Source of the DNA: Modicisalibacter luteus DSM 23508
GTDB lineage: Bacteria; Pseudomonadota; Gammaproteobacteria; Pseudomonadales; Halomonadaceae
DNA length: 64,000 bases
Assembly: GCF_000378505.1 (NCBI RefSeq)
Contig: NZ_KB899989.1
Coordinates: 124,001 to 188,000 of the forward strand
Reading direction: 5' to 3'
Under the pieces are notes generated by a model. That model was not told the origin of the DNA. It made no database searches and saw only the letters and a list, made by a program, of their open reading frames with translations. A program made the position numbers and the translations under genes. Shown here one piece after another: positions 8,676 to 17,655 of the stretch; position 1 is the stretch's first letter; the number at the start of each line of letters is the position of its first letter.

Positions 8676-10931
8676 CTACTGGTCGGCAGCACCCGGCGAT
8701 GCCACGCCCTCCTCCGCCACATTGGCGCCGGAGACCAACAGCAGGTCGTGCATGAACCTAGCATCCCTGGCCAGACGCCCCCCGGCAGTGCGCTGGTTGA
8801 CAACGATTCGGGTCACATCAAAGGGTGACGAAACCACTTGCTCGAGCGCGCCCTCGGAAACCTGATCCGAATCGACGTCGATGAAGCCAGCCCGTATTCC
8901 CTTTCCACCAGTGGCTCCACTAACCAGCGGTGCCGAGAGCCTGACACTGCCACCATTGAGTTGGTCCGATGCAGTAATCTGACCTATCGTCAGCCGCTGT
9001 CCTGCTTCGTAAGCCACATCGCCCGTCAACGATTGGGTCAGCGCCGTCCCTGCCATGCTGATCGAACGACCTGCCCTGACCGAAATATCCCCGTTGGCCA
9101 CGATCCGGCTGTCTGCCTGCTGCATCAGGTCGTTTCCTGCAATGTATGTAACCCCCTCTTCAGCTCGGGCCTCGATACCTTCCCCAATGACTACGTCATT
9201 ACCTGCAGCCGCTGCGATACGCCCGCCTGCTGCAAGATCCGCACGTTGATAGAGGTCGCGACCCGCCTGTAATTCAACATCGTCATCGGGGGATGACACC
9301 AGTTGCTCCAGGATCAGATCACGTCCCGCGGTATACCGAACATCGCCCGTGGCCTGGGTCCGCGTTCCCTCAGCCATGATAATGTCACCGGTCACACCGG
9401 GGCCGCCAGCCGCCGCGGTACCCGCTTCCATCTGAACGCTACTGCCATCGGTCGAGATATCGCCATTCTGGACAATCGACTCATCCGCCAGCAAGCCAAT
9501 GTAGCCGGCGTCGGACGCAAGAGAAGCGACGGTAAGCTTGCCATCCGCATTGTAGCGAATGTCATTTCCGGCCCGCGTGGACGTCTGAGAATCCATGACA
9601 ATATCGTTTCCTGCTTTTATCGAGACATTTCCTGCAGCCACGATATCGGCGCGCTGGTACAGGTTTCGGCCTGCCATCAGCTCGATATCGTCATCCGGCT
9701 GCGATATCAGCGTACCGACGGTCAGATCCCGTCCTGCCTCGTAACGTATATCGTCGACCGCCTCGGTGCGGGTACCCTCGGCCATGACAATGTCGCCCGT
9801 GCTGCCCGGCCCGCCGGCCTCCTCGGTTCCTGCCATGACCTCGACACTGGTGCCGCGTGTAGTGACGTCTCCGATCTGGGCGAACTGGTTATCGGCCACG
9901 AGCCCGATGTAGCCGGACTCCGAAGTCAACGTGCTCACGGTCAGGTCATCGTCGGCGTTATAGCGTATATCACCGCTGGCTCGCGTCTCGGCTCCTGCCG
10001 TCATGGAAATATCGACATCGGCATCGACATCAACGCGTCCAGTAGATGTGATACCGCCACGCTGCCTTATGGAGTCACTGGCAGTAAGTGTAACGTCTCC
10101 CGCCAGCAACGAGCCCGAATGCTCCACCTGGCCCCCGGCCATTGAGAATGCGGTCGCTGCCGTCACATTGCCGCTGTTGACCACTGACGCCATCACATCA
10201 TCGGCCCCGTTCGCCTGCAGAACCACCACATCACCCACAAGGGAACCCGAATTATCGACACGAGCTGCCGTGCTCTCGAGCAGCGCTTCAGAAACCTGGA
10301 ACTTGATCAGTTCGCTGCCTTTCAGATCAAGAGTGTAGTTTCCATCCGTGGCCAGCCCCACCTGCCCAAGATTGGCTCTGATGATGCCTCGATTTTCGAC
10401 CTCGGGCGCTATCAGATAAACGAATCCATTGTCATCGATATCGATACTGCCCGAATTGTTTATGCTGGCGCCACGCTGGCCACTCGCCTCGAAAAGGTAA
10501 TCACCACGCATGAAATCGTCATTGGCGATATCGAAAGTGGAGGCGACCAGCCCGGCCACGTCGACCCTGGCAGACTCACCAAAAACGATACCGTTAGGGT
10601 TGATCAGAAACAGACGACCGTTAGCCTGTAGCTGCCCGAGGATCTGCGTGGCATCGCCACTGATACGGTTGAGCGCAATCGAATTCACCCCGTTCTGCAT
10701 AAACCGAACGAGTTCGCCGGCATCAATGTCGAAACTGCCCCATTCGATGATCGCTTTATCGGTAAATTGCTCAATGAGCGTATCGATATTAATGCCCTCT
10801 GCACTCACGTTGGTCGACACCGTGGCGCTACCTTCAACGACTCGCCCCTGGCTTGGGGCTGCGATGGCAGTGTAGGGCATTGCCAAGATCGAGAAGGCCA
10901 AGAGCAGTCTTCTTGTCCGTTTCCTATCCAT
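8676..10931 (-). CDS. TpsA exoprotein: filamentous-haemagglutinin N-terminal domain, short repeat adhesin
   Basis: 751-aa secreted protein of a two-partner secretion system. ATG 10931 is preferred because AGGAA sits 7 bases upstream; GTG 10937 would be almost on top of it. A signal peptide ends near AIA (about residue 24). The TPS secretion domain follows (about 25-270), with NPNGIVFGESARVDVAGL matching the conserved NPNGI motif. The rest is a beta-helix of degenerate short repeats containing two tandem 136-residue units (about 321-456 and 457-592). There is no Cys-rich, CDI-toxin or peptidase C-terminal domain, and at 751 aa it is small for the family, so a compact adhesin or biofilm protein is most likely. 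It follows its transporter gene by about 50 bases. Confidence 0.87.
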   Translation of the reverse strand: MDRKRTRRLLLAFSILAMPYTAIAAPSQGRVVEGSATVSTNVSAEGINIDTLIEQFTDKAIIEWGSFDIDAGELVRFMQNGVNSIALNRISGDATQILGQLQANGRLFLINPNGIVFGESARVDVAGLVASTFDIANDDFMRGDYLFEASGQRGASINNSGSIDIDDNGFVYLIAPEVENRGIIRANLGQVGLATDGNYTLDLKGSELIKFQVSEALLESTAARVDNSGSLVGDVVVLQANGADDVMASVVNSGNVTAATAFSMAGGQVEHSGSLLAGDVTLTASDSIRQRGGITSTGRVDVDADVDISMTAGAETRASGDIRYNADDDLTVSTLTSESGYIGLVADNQFAQIGDVTTRGTSVEVMAGTEEAGGPGSTGDIVMAEGTRTEAVDDIRYEAGRDLTVGTLISQPDDDIELMAGRNLYQRADIVAAGNVSIKAGNDIVMDSQTSTRAGNDIRYNADGKLTVASLASDAGYIGLLADESIVQNGDISTDGSSVQMEAGTAAAGGPGVTGDIIMAEGTRTQATGDVRYTAGRDLILEQLVSSPDDDVELQAGRDLYQRADLAAGGRIAAAAGNDVVIGEGIEARAEEGVTYIAGNDLMQQADSRIVANGDISVRAGRSISMAGTALTQSLTGDVAYEAGQRLTIGQITASDQLNGGSVRLSAPLVSGATGGKGIRAGFIDVDSDQVSEGALEQVVSSPFDVTRIVVNQRTAGGRLARDARFMHDLLLVSGANVAEEGVASPGAADQ
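9156..9971 (-). repeat. Two tandem 136-codon repeats inside tpsA
   Basis: Unit 1 (9564-9971) begins DIRYNADDDLTVSTL and unit 2 (9156-9563) begins DIRYNADGKLTVASL. Both contain SGYIGL/AGYIGL, then AGGPGSTGDIVMAEGTRT/AGGPGVTGDIIMAEGTRT, then a DIELMAGRNLYQRAD/DVELQAGRDLYQRAD block. The match is at protein level and the units are diverged, so this is an old internal duplication. Confidence 0.85.
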
Positions 10932-10982
10932 GGTCACGTTCCTGTTTATCGTTCCCTGTGTTCTTCTTGCCGCAGCCAGCCA

Positions 10983-12617
10983 TCAGAATCGATAACTGGC
11001 TTGTCCGTACCAGTAGAAGCCATCTCCCGTTTCGTTGCCGATAGGTACGCCGCCATCGACACGTAGCTCGAGGCTTTCCCAGGGCTGCGCGCGCAGTCCC
11101 AGCCCGGCCCCGGAAATGTCCCTATCATTGGCTTGGCCGATATAGGGCTGCCTAACGTAGACGCGGCCGTGATCGGCACTCAAGATGAGCTGATAGCGGT
11201 CGTCGTCCTTCAGGAGCGCATAGCGGCCTTCAATGGAAGCGGTATATCCGCTATCGCCTGAGAACACCGAGGCCGGATGCCCCACTACCGAATTGAAGCC
11301 TCCGATCGCCCATTGCTCACTGGCAACCAGAGAATCGAAGGCATACTGGCCGTATAGGCGCGGCACCACCAGCCAGCGGGAGTTGATACGCTGCAGGCGC
11401 GCCAGGTCGAAAGTCAGCTTGGTAAAATCATTGTCGGCCCTGGCATAGCTGCGGCTCGATAGCAGTGCATCATCTTTCATCCCACCGAGCCGCTCACCTA
11501 TTCCTTGATGAAGGTCAAGCGCCAGAAGGGTTCGACCATGCAGGTCTGCGCTATCGAGACTGGCCCCCAGACGAACCTTGCGTACCTGATCATCGGATGT
11601 CGTCACGCCAAGCACCGTCTGCTCCAGGTTCTGGCCTTCCAGCCAAGCCTCGACATTGATAATGGAGCGGCTGGATACTGGGACATCATGCGACAGACCT
11701 AAGCCCCAGCCCTCACTGTCGCCCTCGATTTCGAGCACCTGGAATTCCTGCCCGATGGCTACATCGCCGGTAAAGCCGTAGACATGAGCCTTGGTCCCCG
11801 AGGCATTGATAGGCGCCTCATACCCGATGTAGCCGAAATAAGCATCTCCCTCCCCCAGAGACTTCATGCCCAGAATATCGAGTTGGTCACCATGCCCCGT
11901 GGCGTTCAGCACACTCAGCGACGGTACCAGTCTATATCGTCCACTATTCTCGCTACCGTGGTTATTGGCTTCCAGAGAACCGGCTACACGCGGTTTTTCC
12001 TCGACGTCGATAACAATGTCGGTGGCCCCTTGCACCTCACCGGGGCGCAACGTTGAGCTGACCGCAACTCCCGAGCGTCGATTGATGATTGCCAAGCCAC
12101 GCTCGACGTCGTCGAGGGAAAAGGCTCGGGAACGCTCGAGCCCAGCCGCCTCAAGCGTTTCCATGATTTGCTGGTCTGAATAATGCGAGTTACCACGGAT
12201 CTCGATGACGCCCAGCCTGCCTTCCAATACGACCAGCTTGAGCGTTGTGCCATTCCGAAATGCCTGTTCAGGTACAACGACCCGGGCCAGGTCATAGCCG
12301 TTGACGTGATAGAACGCTTCGACCTTGCGGGCCAAGGACTGCACTTCGGCAAATGTCAGCGCTGCCGCCAGTTCGGTATCAATGGACTTGGCGAGTTGTC
12401 GATCTGAAAAAAGCGTGTTGCCGGCAAACTCGACACTTCCAAACGTTACTGTTGGCTCCAGACTGCGACTCGGCTCGCCATGAAGACTGCCAGTCGCCCC
12501 TGACTCGTTAGCTACCGACTCGTGAAGTGGGGCTCCCACTAGGCAGGCAACCCCAACGGAACAGAATAAAAGCTTAAGGGCGCCAGATGCTTGCGCCGCA
12601 GAAAACGGTAAAGACAT
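10983..12617 (-). CDS. TpsB transporter (ShlB/FhaC/HecB family)
   Basis: 544-aa outer-membrane pore that secretes the TpsA encoded just downstream. ATG 12617 follows a strong GGAGGGGGA site; an in-frame upstream start at 12641 has none. A hydrophobic signal segment is visible in the first 35 residues. POTRA_2-type and ShlB-type POTRA domains follow (VEFAGNTLFSDRQLAKSID, later VVLEGRLGVIEIRGNSHYSD), then a 16-strand barrel ending in the aromatic C-terminus YGQASYRF, typical of outer-membrane proteins. The transporter gene comes first in the transcription unit, the usual order for TPS operons. Confidence 0.92.
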   Translation of the reverse strand: MSLPFSAAQASGALKLLFCSVGVACLVGAPLHESVANESGATGSLHGEPSRSLEPTVTFGSVEFAGNTLFSDRQLAKSIDTELAAALTFAEVQSLARKVEAFYHVNGYDLARVVVPEQAFRNGTTLKLVVLEGRLGVIEIRGNSHYSDQQIMETLEAAGLERSRAFSLDDVERGLAIINRRSGVAVSSTLRPGEVQGATDIVIDVEEKPRVAGSLEANNHGSENSGRYRLVPSLSVLNATGHGDQLDILGMKSLGEGDAYFGYIGYEAPINASGTKAHVYGFTGDVAIGQEFQVLEIEGDSEGWGLGLSHDVPVSSRSIINVEAWLEGQNLEQTVLGVTTSDDQVRKVRLGASLDSADLHGRTLLALDLHQGIGERLGGMKDDALLSSRSYARADNDFTKLTFDLARLQRINSRWLVVPRLYGQYAFDSLVASEQWAIGGFNSVVGHPASVFSGDSGYTASIEGRYALLKDDDRYQLILSADHGRVYVRQPYIGQANDRDISGAGLGLRAQPWESLELRVDGGVPIGNETGDGFYWYGQASYRF

Positions 12618-12810
12618 TCCCCCTCCATTTCCGACCAGCAACGTTGCCGGCCGGCGTCGTTGCTATCCGGTTCATTCGGCTCGTTCAGGTATGGGCAGTG
12701 CAGCCAAACGCTTCTGGAGGGAAAAACAAACGCTCATGCACACAAGCATTCTGATGTGGGTGTTTCCTAGTCTTCGTTCCCTGACGCATCTCATTCTCCT
12801 TCCTTAGAGA

Positions 12811-12837
12811 TAAGCTTTATTTGTAAACATAAGCTTA
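12811..12837. promoter_or_regulatory. Operator-like dyad upstream of tpsBA
   Basis: TAAGCTT (12811-12817) and AAGCTTA (12831-12837) flank a 13-base A+T-rich centre. It lies about 195 bases upstream of the tpsB start. No cognate regulator can be named. Confidence 0.4.
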
Positions 12838-12980
12838 GCCAGAAGTAACCTTCCCTTACCAACTGGCAACGCACAAAACATTAGAAACAAGGAGAAACGA
12901 ATTTTCAACCACCTACAACCAAAGAGCAACATGATGAATGGAAACCACTTTTTTTACCCCCTAGGCTTAGGATGAAATAT

Positions 12981-13009
12981 CTGCCACCAGTGCAGATTTT
13001 CGCTAGAAT
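12981..13009 (+). promoter_or_regulatory. Sigma70-like promoter for the 54-aa gene
   Basis: CTGCCA (12981-12986), a 17-base spacer and TAGAAT (13004-13009, five of six matches). Transcription would start near 13016 and give a leader of about 100 bases. Confidence 0.5.
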
Positions 13010-13115
13010 CGCGCCCTAACCCAGAAGGCCGAGGAAAGGCGCCAGGTGGTAAAGCTTTTCTATCAGTAGCCGATGGAGGTAAGTACCATAAGGATCACTA
13101 GCTGTGGAGGAAGGC

Positions 13116-13280
13116 ATGAACTACTGGATATTGGCGCTCGTCTGCTATCTGATCGCTGTCTTGTGTGTGTTTGCCTTCATCCGTGGAGCCAACGTACGGC
13201 ATGGTAGCGACACCAATAGCAAAAAAAGCAGCAAGAATACGAGGCTGGGACAGTGCAGGCTCAAGAAGATCAAGGCCTAA
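13116..13280 (+). CDS. Small single-span membrane protein, 54 aa, unknown function
   Basis: Not recognised. ATG 13116 has a strong GGAGGAAGG ribosome-binding site. The protein is MNYWILALVCYLIAVLCVFA followed by FIRGANVRHG and a Lys/Ser/Asn-rich basic tail of about 25 residues. It would form one N-terminal transmembrane helix with a positively charged cytoplasmic tail. It has its own promoter candidate and is followed by a hairpin at 13287, so it looks like a monocistronic gene. Its position between the TPS pair and the polysaccharide operon gives no clear job. A small regulatory membrane peptide is possible but unproven. Confidence 0.6.
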   Translation: MNYWILALVCYLIAVLCVFAFIRGANVRHGSDTNSKKSSKNTRLGQCRLKKIKA

Positions 13281-13286
13281 ACGAAA

Positions 13287-13306
13287 AACCCGGCAAAAGC
13301 CGGGTT
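13287..13306. terminator. Terminator-like hairpin
   Basis: AACCCGGC (13287-13294), loop AAAA, GCCGGGTT (13299-13306). The upstream run of A gives a U-tract when read on the minus strand, so it could end the minus-strand unit at 13536-13763 as well as the 54-aa gene. Confidence 0.65.
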
Positions 13307-13535
13307 GAGGTATGACAGGAGGCCAAGAGGATCATCGGTGCGTCCCGTCATTCATGCTCACATAAATCCTGATTGGGTACACCATGATCGTTTGGCCCGG
13401 CTACCTTTTCAAGACGTGCAAATGGACATGTCATATGCACAGTATGACTGAACCAAAATCGACTTAGGCCATAGCCTTCAGGCAAACCGTAAATGCCCCC
13501 ATGGAGGCGATGCCACAAAGTGCATAAACGACTAG

Positions 13536-13763
13536 TCAAGTAACATCCCCAGACCTCCCTTCCTTATCTTCATTGGCCTTATTGAGTGCTCTATCACCCT
13601 GCGGCGGCAGCCTCTCGTACCCATCATCCACCAGTTCAGGACGAATACAGTCCTTACCGCAATCGTAGCAATAATAGTGATGGGAAAGTCTAAATAAGCG
13701 TTGCCACCATCTTCGCCTGACCGGGTAAACACCAAAGTTATTACAACCGGGGCATCGGTACAT
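13536..13763 (-). CDS. Small Cys4 (zinc-ribbon-like) protein, 75 aa, unknown function
   Basis: Not recognised as a named family. ATG 13763 has GAGGTG five bases upstream; an in-frame TTG at 13775 is less likely. The sequence opens MYRCPGCNNFGVYPVRRRWW and later has YYCYDCGKDCIRP, so CxxC and CxxCxxxC knuckles are separated by about 25 basic and aromatic residues. That spacing suits a zinc-ribbon fold. The C-terminal third is charged and probably disordered. It stands alone between the TPS genes and the polysaccharide operon. Confidence 0.6.
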   Translation of the reverse strand: MYRCPGCNNFGVYPVRRRWWQRLFRLSHHYYCYDCGKDCIRPELVDDGYERLPPQGDRALNKANEDKEGRSGDVT

Positions 13764-14057
13764 GACCCACCTCAAGATGTCTGAGTATCGATTTATTTAA
13801 TGTATTGCACGCAACTTCGAACCAATATAGACCAAAAAACCCAGGCAAGCTGAAAAGCGAAACAATAACTACAGCAGCGCAGAACATTAGCGCTTACAAT
13901 AGTAGTATTTATTCAGAAAATAAATAATACCGCAATATTGTAAATACCAGATTACTTCTCACCCTCATTCTATCAGTAATGAGAAAACCAGAAACAAGAA
14001 GTAGAACCAAGAAACAAACCGTCAGATTCCAAGTATGCTAATAAATTACATCACGCG

Positions 14058-15860
14058 CTATGCGTGCTCCGCCATACGCTTGAAGGTTTCATTCCTGACG
14101 ACCAGATCTTCGTAAGTCCCTTGGTCCACCACTTTGCCATCACGCATCAGGTATATTAGGTCGCACTGTTTTACCGTCGCCAAACGATGCGCAATCATGA
14201 CTATCGTTTTCTGGCCCGAAAAACTCTGAATCGCCTGCATGATATGGTTTTCCGTAATCCCATCCAGTGCACTGGTTGCCTCATCCAACACCAATACGTC
14301 TGATTCGTGGTAAAGAGCACGTGCGATACCAATACGTTGACGTTGCCCACCGGAGAGTTGCACGCCCCGCTCCCCTACGCGGGTGTCCAGGCCGTCTGGC
14401 AGCTTGTCGAGAAATTCATCGAGATGAGCCTGCTTTGCGCTATTTTGAACGCGCTGCATGTCAATAGCTTCTTCGGGCAAGCCAAAGGCGATGTTCTCCT
14501 TAATGCTGGCATCAGCCAGGAAGATGCTTTGCGGAACGAATCCCAACGCATTCTGCCAGCAGGCCAGCGTATCTTTAGTCAATGGGCAACCGTCGATAAC
14601 GAGACTGCCTTGGTCCGGCTCAATGAGGCCCAAAAGAATATCTACCAAGGTGGACTTGCCTGAGCCCGACGCTCCTACCAAGCCCACTGTCTTGTTGACG
14701 GGTATTCGCAGGTCAACCTCATTCAGAGCTTTATCCGTCTTGCCTGGATAGGCGAAACCGATTCCCTTTAGCACAATATCCTTTTGAACGGGTAGCTTAT
14801 TTTTCTTGGTCGCATAGTCCTTACTACCCTTGGCGCTTTGTACGCTGGCCTTCAACTCTTCACGTATTGCCTCATAAGCCGCTAGGTTGCCCCTGATTTG
14901 AGACAAGCTGTTATAAACTTGTTGCAAGGCAGGCATGATCTTGAACCCAGCTAGTGCATAAATAGAAAGCACAGGCAACAAATCAACGACATTACCGTTA
15001 CTCTGCGCAAGAAGGTAAAGCACAAGGAAGATAACACAGCCGAACGCCACGATTTCCATTGCATAGCGAGGGGCTAGGCTCAATGCCTGGTTCGTGCCCA
15101 AGGCTTCAGCGTACTTTTCACTTACGAGCCCGAATCGCTTTGTGAAAATATCCTGCCGCCTAAGTAACAAAGCATCTTTAATCCCACCGAACCCCTCTGC
15201 CATTAACTTGAAGCGAACCGATTGAGAACTAGAGATGGTTTTACCATTGCGGATCAATTTACCCCTGACAGTCTTGAAAAGAAGGAAGTAACAGGCAAGG
15301 AATACCGCGACGCCTGATAACGCCACTATCGGGTTATAGATGAAAATGGCTAAGGCCATGAACAGGGCCAAGGTCAGCTTGGAATTCATGTGCATCAACG
15401 GAATGATGATGTGCGTCATGACCCGTTGGCATTCCTCAGATATACGATTGGTCAGGGTGCTACTGTTACCACTGGCGTGAAACAACCATCCCTGATGCAT
15501 ATAGTAATTGTAAAGCCGGCTGCTGAGTTCCGCCCCGACGTGAGCGCCATACAACGACATCCTCCAAATCGTGTACATCGAGAACAAACCAGACGCGAGC
15601 AACAGTGCCAGTACAGAACCCCCTACCCATAAAAGGAAGGTTTCGGGTGTCTCAGCCCCACTGGCCCGATACACATCGGCCAGAAGACCCTGTCCCTCCA
15701 ACTGTTCCATATTACCAACCAAGGCCATGAAAGGACCTATTGAAATGACGCCGGCGATCTCTGCAAACGCCATGATCACAGCCAGTATCTGCAGGCGGAA
15801 CAGCTTCTTCCGTTGCTCCTGGCTAAGTAGCGAATAAAGCTCCTTCAAGTAATAAAACAT
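14058..15860 (-). CDS. ABC half-transporter for lipid-linked polysaccharide (PglK/MsbA-like)
   Basis: 600-aa fused permease-ATPase. Six transmembrane helices occupy about residues 20-310. Walker A GASGSGKST is at 396-404, signature LSGGQ at 502-506, Walker B VLVLDEA at 522-528 and the H-loop His at 558. The N-terminus (MFYYLKELYSLLSQEQRKKL) resembles PglK-type flippases. As the last gene of an operon with WcaJ-, Wzy- and Wza-type genes and with no visible Wzx, it is the best candidate for flipping undecaprenyl-linked repeat units across the inner membrane. A role as an MsbA-like lipid A exporter is the alternative. ATG 15860 has GAGG about 7 bases upstream. Confidence 0.85.
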   Translation of the reverse strand: MFYYLKELYSLLSQEQRKKLFRLQILAVIMAFAEIAGVISIGPFMALVGNMEQLEGQGLLADVYRASGAETPETFLLWVGGSVLALLLASGLFSMYTIWRMSLYGAHVGAELSSRLYNYYMHQGWLFHASGNSSTLTNRISEECQRVMTHIIIPLMHMNSKLTLALFMALAIFIYNPIVALSGVAVFLACYFLLFKTVRGKLIRNGKTISSSQSVRFKLMAEGFGGIKDALLLRRQDIFTKRFGLVSEKYAEALGTNQALSLAPRYAMEIVAFGCVIFLVLYLLAQSNGNVVDLLPVLSIYALAGFKIMPALQQVYNSLSQIRGNLAAYEAIREELKASVQSAKGSKDYATKKNKLPVQKDIVLKGIGFAYPGKTDKALNEVDLRIPVNKTVGLVGASGSGKSTLVDILLGLIEPDQGSLVIDGCPLTKDTLACWQNALGFVPQSIFLADASIKENIAFGLPEEAIDMQRVQNSAKQAHLDEFLDKLPDGLDTRVGERGVQLSGGQRQRIGIARALYHESDVLVLDEATSALDGITENHIMQAIQSFSGQKTIVMIAHRLATVKQCDLIYLMRDGKVVDQGTYEDLVVRNETFKRMAEHA

Positions 15861-16047
15861 TAGACAACCTCGCTGTTAACAATGAATATATCTATAACTA
15901 ACTCAATTTTCTTATGCATTAGCAATGCTTTACCCTTCTTTCGAAACGCCTAACGATACTTTGACTTCGAACGCCACGCCTCGGATAGAAAAGTATAAAT
16001 TAATGCCGCATCCATCAGGTTTTAGATACCTTTTAATTGCGAGTTAT

Positions 16048-17451
16048 CTAATATGCATTTTTACTGATAAAACCCTTGAAGATGGTCAGAAAAATAATCT
16101 TGAGATCCAGGAAAACTGACCAATGTCCAATATACCAAAGGTCGCACTCGATGCGCTTTTCGAGGTCGGTATCACCACGCCAACCGTTAATCTGAGCCCA
16201 GCCGGTAATACCTGCCTTCATTAAATGTTTTTGCATATAGCCCGGAATCTCATGGCGGAACCTGTCGACAAACTGCGTACGCTCCGGCCGTGGGCCAACG
16301 ATCGACATGTCACCTTTCAACACATTGATGAACTGGGGCAGCTCATCGAGACTCGTACGGCGAATGAAGGATCCAAATTTAGTTGTCTTTTTCTGCTGAG
16401 CTCCTCCCCAAGTGATACCGTCCTTTTCGGAATCCACCGGCATGGAACGGAACTTTAGCATCCAGAACGGCTTGCCATTCCAGCTCACCCGCTCCTGACG
16501 ATAGAATACCGGCCCCGGTGAAGATAGCTTGACACCAATCGCTAGTATGACCATAACGGGTGCGATCAAGAGCAATATCAGCGCAGCAATAGTGCGATCT
16601 TCCACCGCCTTGACGAAACGTGCCCCACCCGACATCGGCGAACACGCCATATCGAGAAGATACAGGTTGGCTACATTAGAAATATCGTGGTTGATAAGAC
16701 GGAAATCACGCATATCCGGCATGAAACGTACATTGGCCGCCGTGCGTCCTAAATCCGCCAAGGCTTCTTTTACACGGTTGCCCATGGAAAGCGGCAGGCA
16801 AATCCACACCTCATCCGCATCGATATCATAGACCCGGTTGGCTTTGTATTCCTGCCATTGAAGTTCAAGGCTCGACAACTCGCCCATGGCATCGCTACCC
16901 ATAAGAAAAATGCGATCAATATCGTAACCAGCCGTAGGATCCGCCCGAAGGTGACTTGCCGCTGTTGCACAGGAATGCGCATCGCCGATTAAAACGACAT
17001 GACGGCGATTACGTCCTGCAGCACGAATACGATTAACGATAGGATACACAGCGGCGCGAACGGCAACTGACCCCAGGAAGGCTACCGTAAACCAGGCCAC
17101 GACCCAGACCCGAGAAAATTGTTCGGAAAGCCCACTAAAATAAAGCAAACTTGAATATATCAATCCCGCAATGACAAACCCCATCATCAACTTAAATAAG
17201 AGAGGACTCAGAACTCTCCCACGCCAAGTGCGATAAACGCCGAGGCTGGGCATAGTGGCAGCGAGCACGAGCGCCCCCAGCAACATGGCCCAGGAATAGC
17301 GCTGTGGCGGAAGAGTTTGGTCAAAATGAGCAAGATATACTATGTATCCCGCCAAGAGCATGACGGCAATATCACTGCATTGCGCTATTATTCTAGTCAA
17401 CCAGCGATAGTGATTGCTGAGGCTCCGCCCCCGTACGGCTGTCATATCCAT
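16048..17451 (-). CDS. wcaJ: Undecaprenyl-phosphate sugar-phosphate transferase (WcaJ/WbaP type)
   Basis: 467-aa polyprenyl-phosphate hexose-1-phosphate transferase that starts repeat-unit synthesis on undecaprenyl phosphate. About four N-terminal transmembrane segments (residues 15-140) and a Rossmann-like cytoplasmic domain (VVLIGDAHSC) precede a further membrane segment (about 280-305). The catalytic bacterial sugar transferase domain shows PGPVFYRQERVSWNGK, LKFRSM, RRTSLDELPQ and IVGPRPE. The full two-part length fits WcaJ-type initiating enzymes, which usually transfer glucose-1-P, or galactose-1-P in WbaP. The actual sugar is not readable. An AGGGG site lies 8 bases upstream of the ATG. 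Confidence 0.9.
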   Translation of the reverse strand: MDMTAVRGRSLSNHYRWLTRIIAQCSDIAVMLLAGYIVYLAHFDQTLPPQRYSWAMLLGALVLAATMPSLGVYRTWRGRVLSPLLFKLMMGFVIAGLIYSSLLYFSGLSEQFSRVWVVAWFTVAFLGSVAVRAAVYPIVNRIRAAGRNRRHVVLIGDAHSCATAASHLRADPTAGYDIDRIFLMGSDAMGELSSLELQWQEYKANRVYDIDADEVWICLPLSMGNRVKEALADLGRTAANVRFMPDMRDFRLINHDISNVANLYLLDMACSPMSGGARFVKAVEDRTIAALILLLIAPVMVILAIGVKLSSPGPVFYRQERVSWNGKPFWMLKFRSMPVDSEKDGITWGGAQQKKTTKFGSFIRRTSLDELPQFINVLKGDMSIVGPRPERTQFVDRFRHEIPGYMQKHLMKAGITGWAQINGWRGDTDLEKRIECDLWYIGHWSVFLDLKIIFLTIFKGFISKNAY

Positions 17452-17655
17452 ATTAATACCCCTGAAGTCTTGCCGCGATTTAGATTTGGTTTTGCTTAGA
17501 CAAATTGCTAACCGGCCTCCTCCATTTCTAAGGAGTGACGCTTTCCTTGCTTATATTTCCTCCTTGTCGCAGAAGCACTTCAAACACATGTATCTTATAA
17601 TTTTAATTTAAATATTCATCAGCATCCCAGGATTTAAAAACAGCATCTCATAGTG

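Larger units (their letters stand above)
12618..13115. other. Intergenic region: tpsBA leader and upstream region of a small gene
   Basis: About 500 bases between divergent genes. It holds a 27-base dyad at 12811-12837 and a sigma70-like promoter at 12981-13009 (both listed separately), plus A+T-rich spacer at 12840-12960. The roughly 100-base leader before 13116 has short complementary stretches, but I could not match it to a known riboswitch. Confidence 0.55.

Noticed and set aside
13016-13115. Leader of the 54-aa gene as a cyclic-di-GMP (GEMM) riboswitch
   Set aside because: A stretch ending GTAGCCGATGG recalls the end of that motif, but the conserved internal core and paired elements could not be found.
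13348-13539. 63-codon minus-strand frame downstream of the Cys4 gene
   Set aside because: No ribosome-binding site, and its start overlaps the end of the better-supported 75-aa gene.
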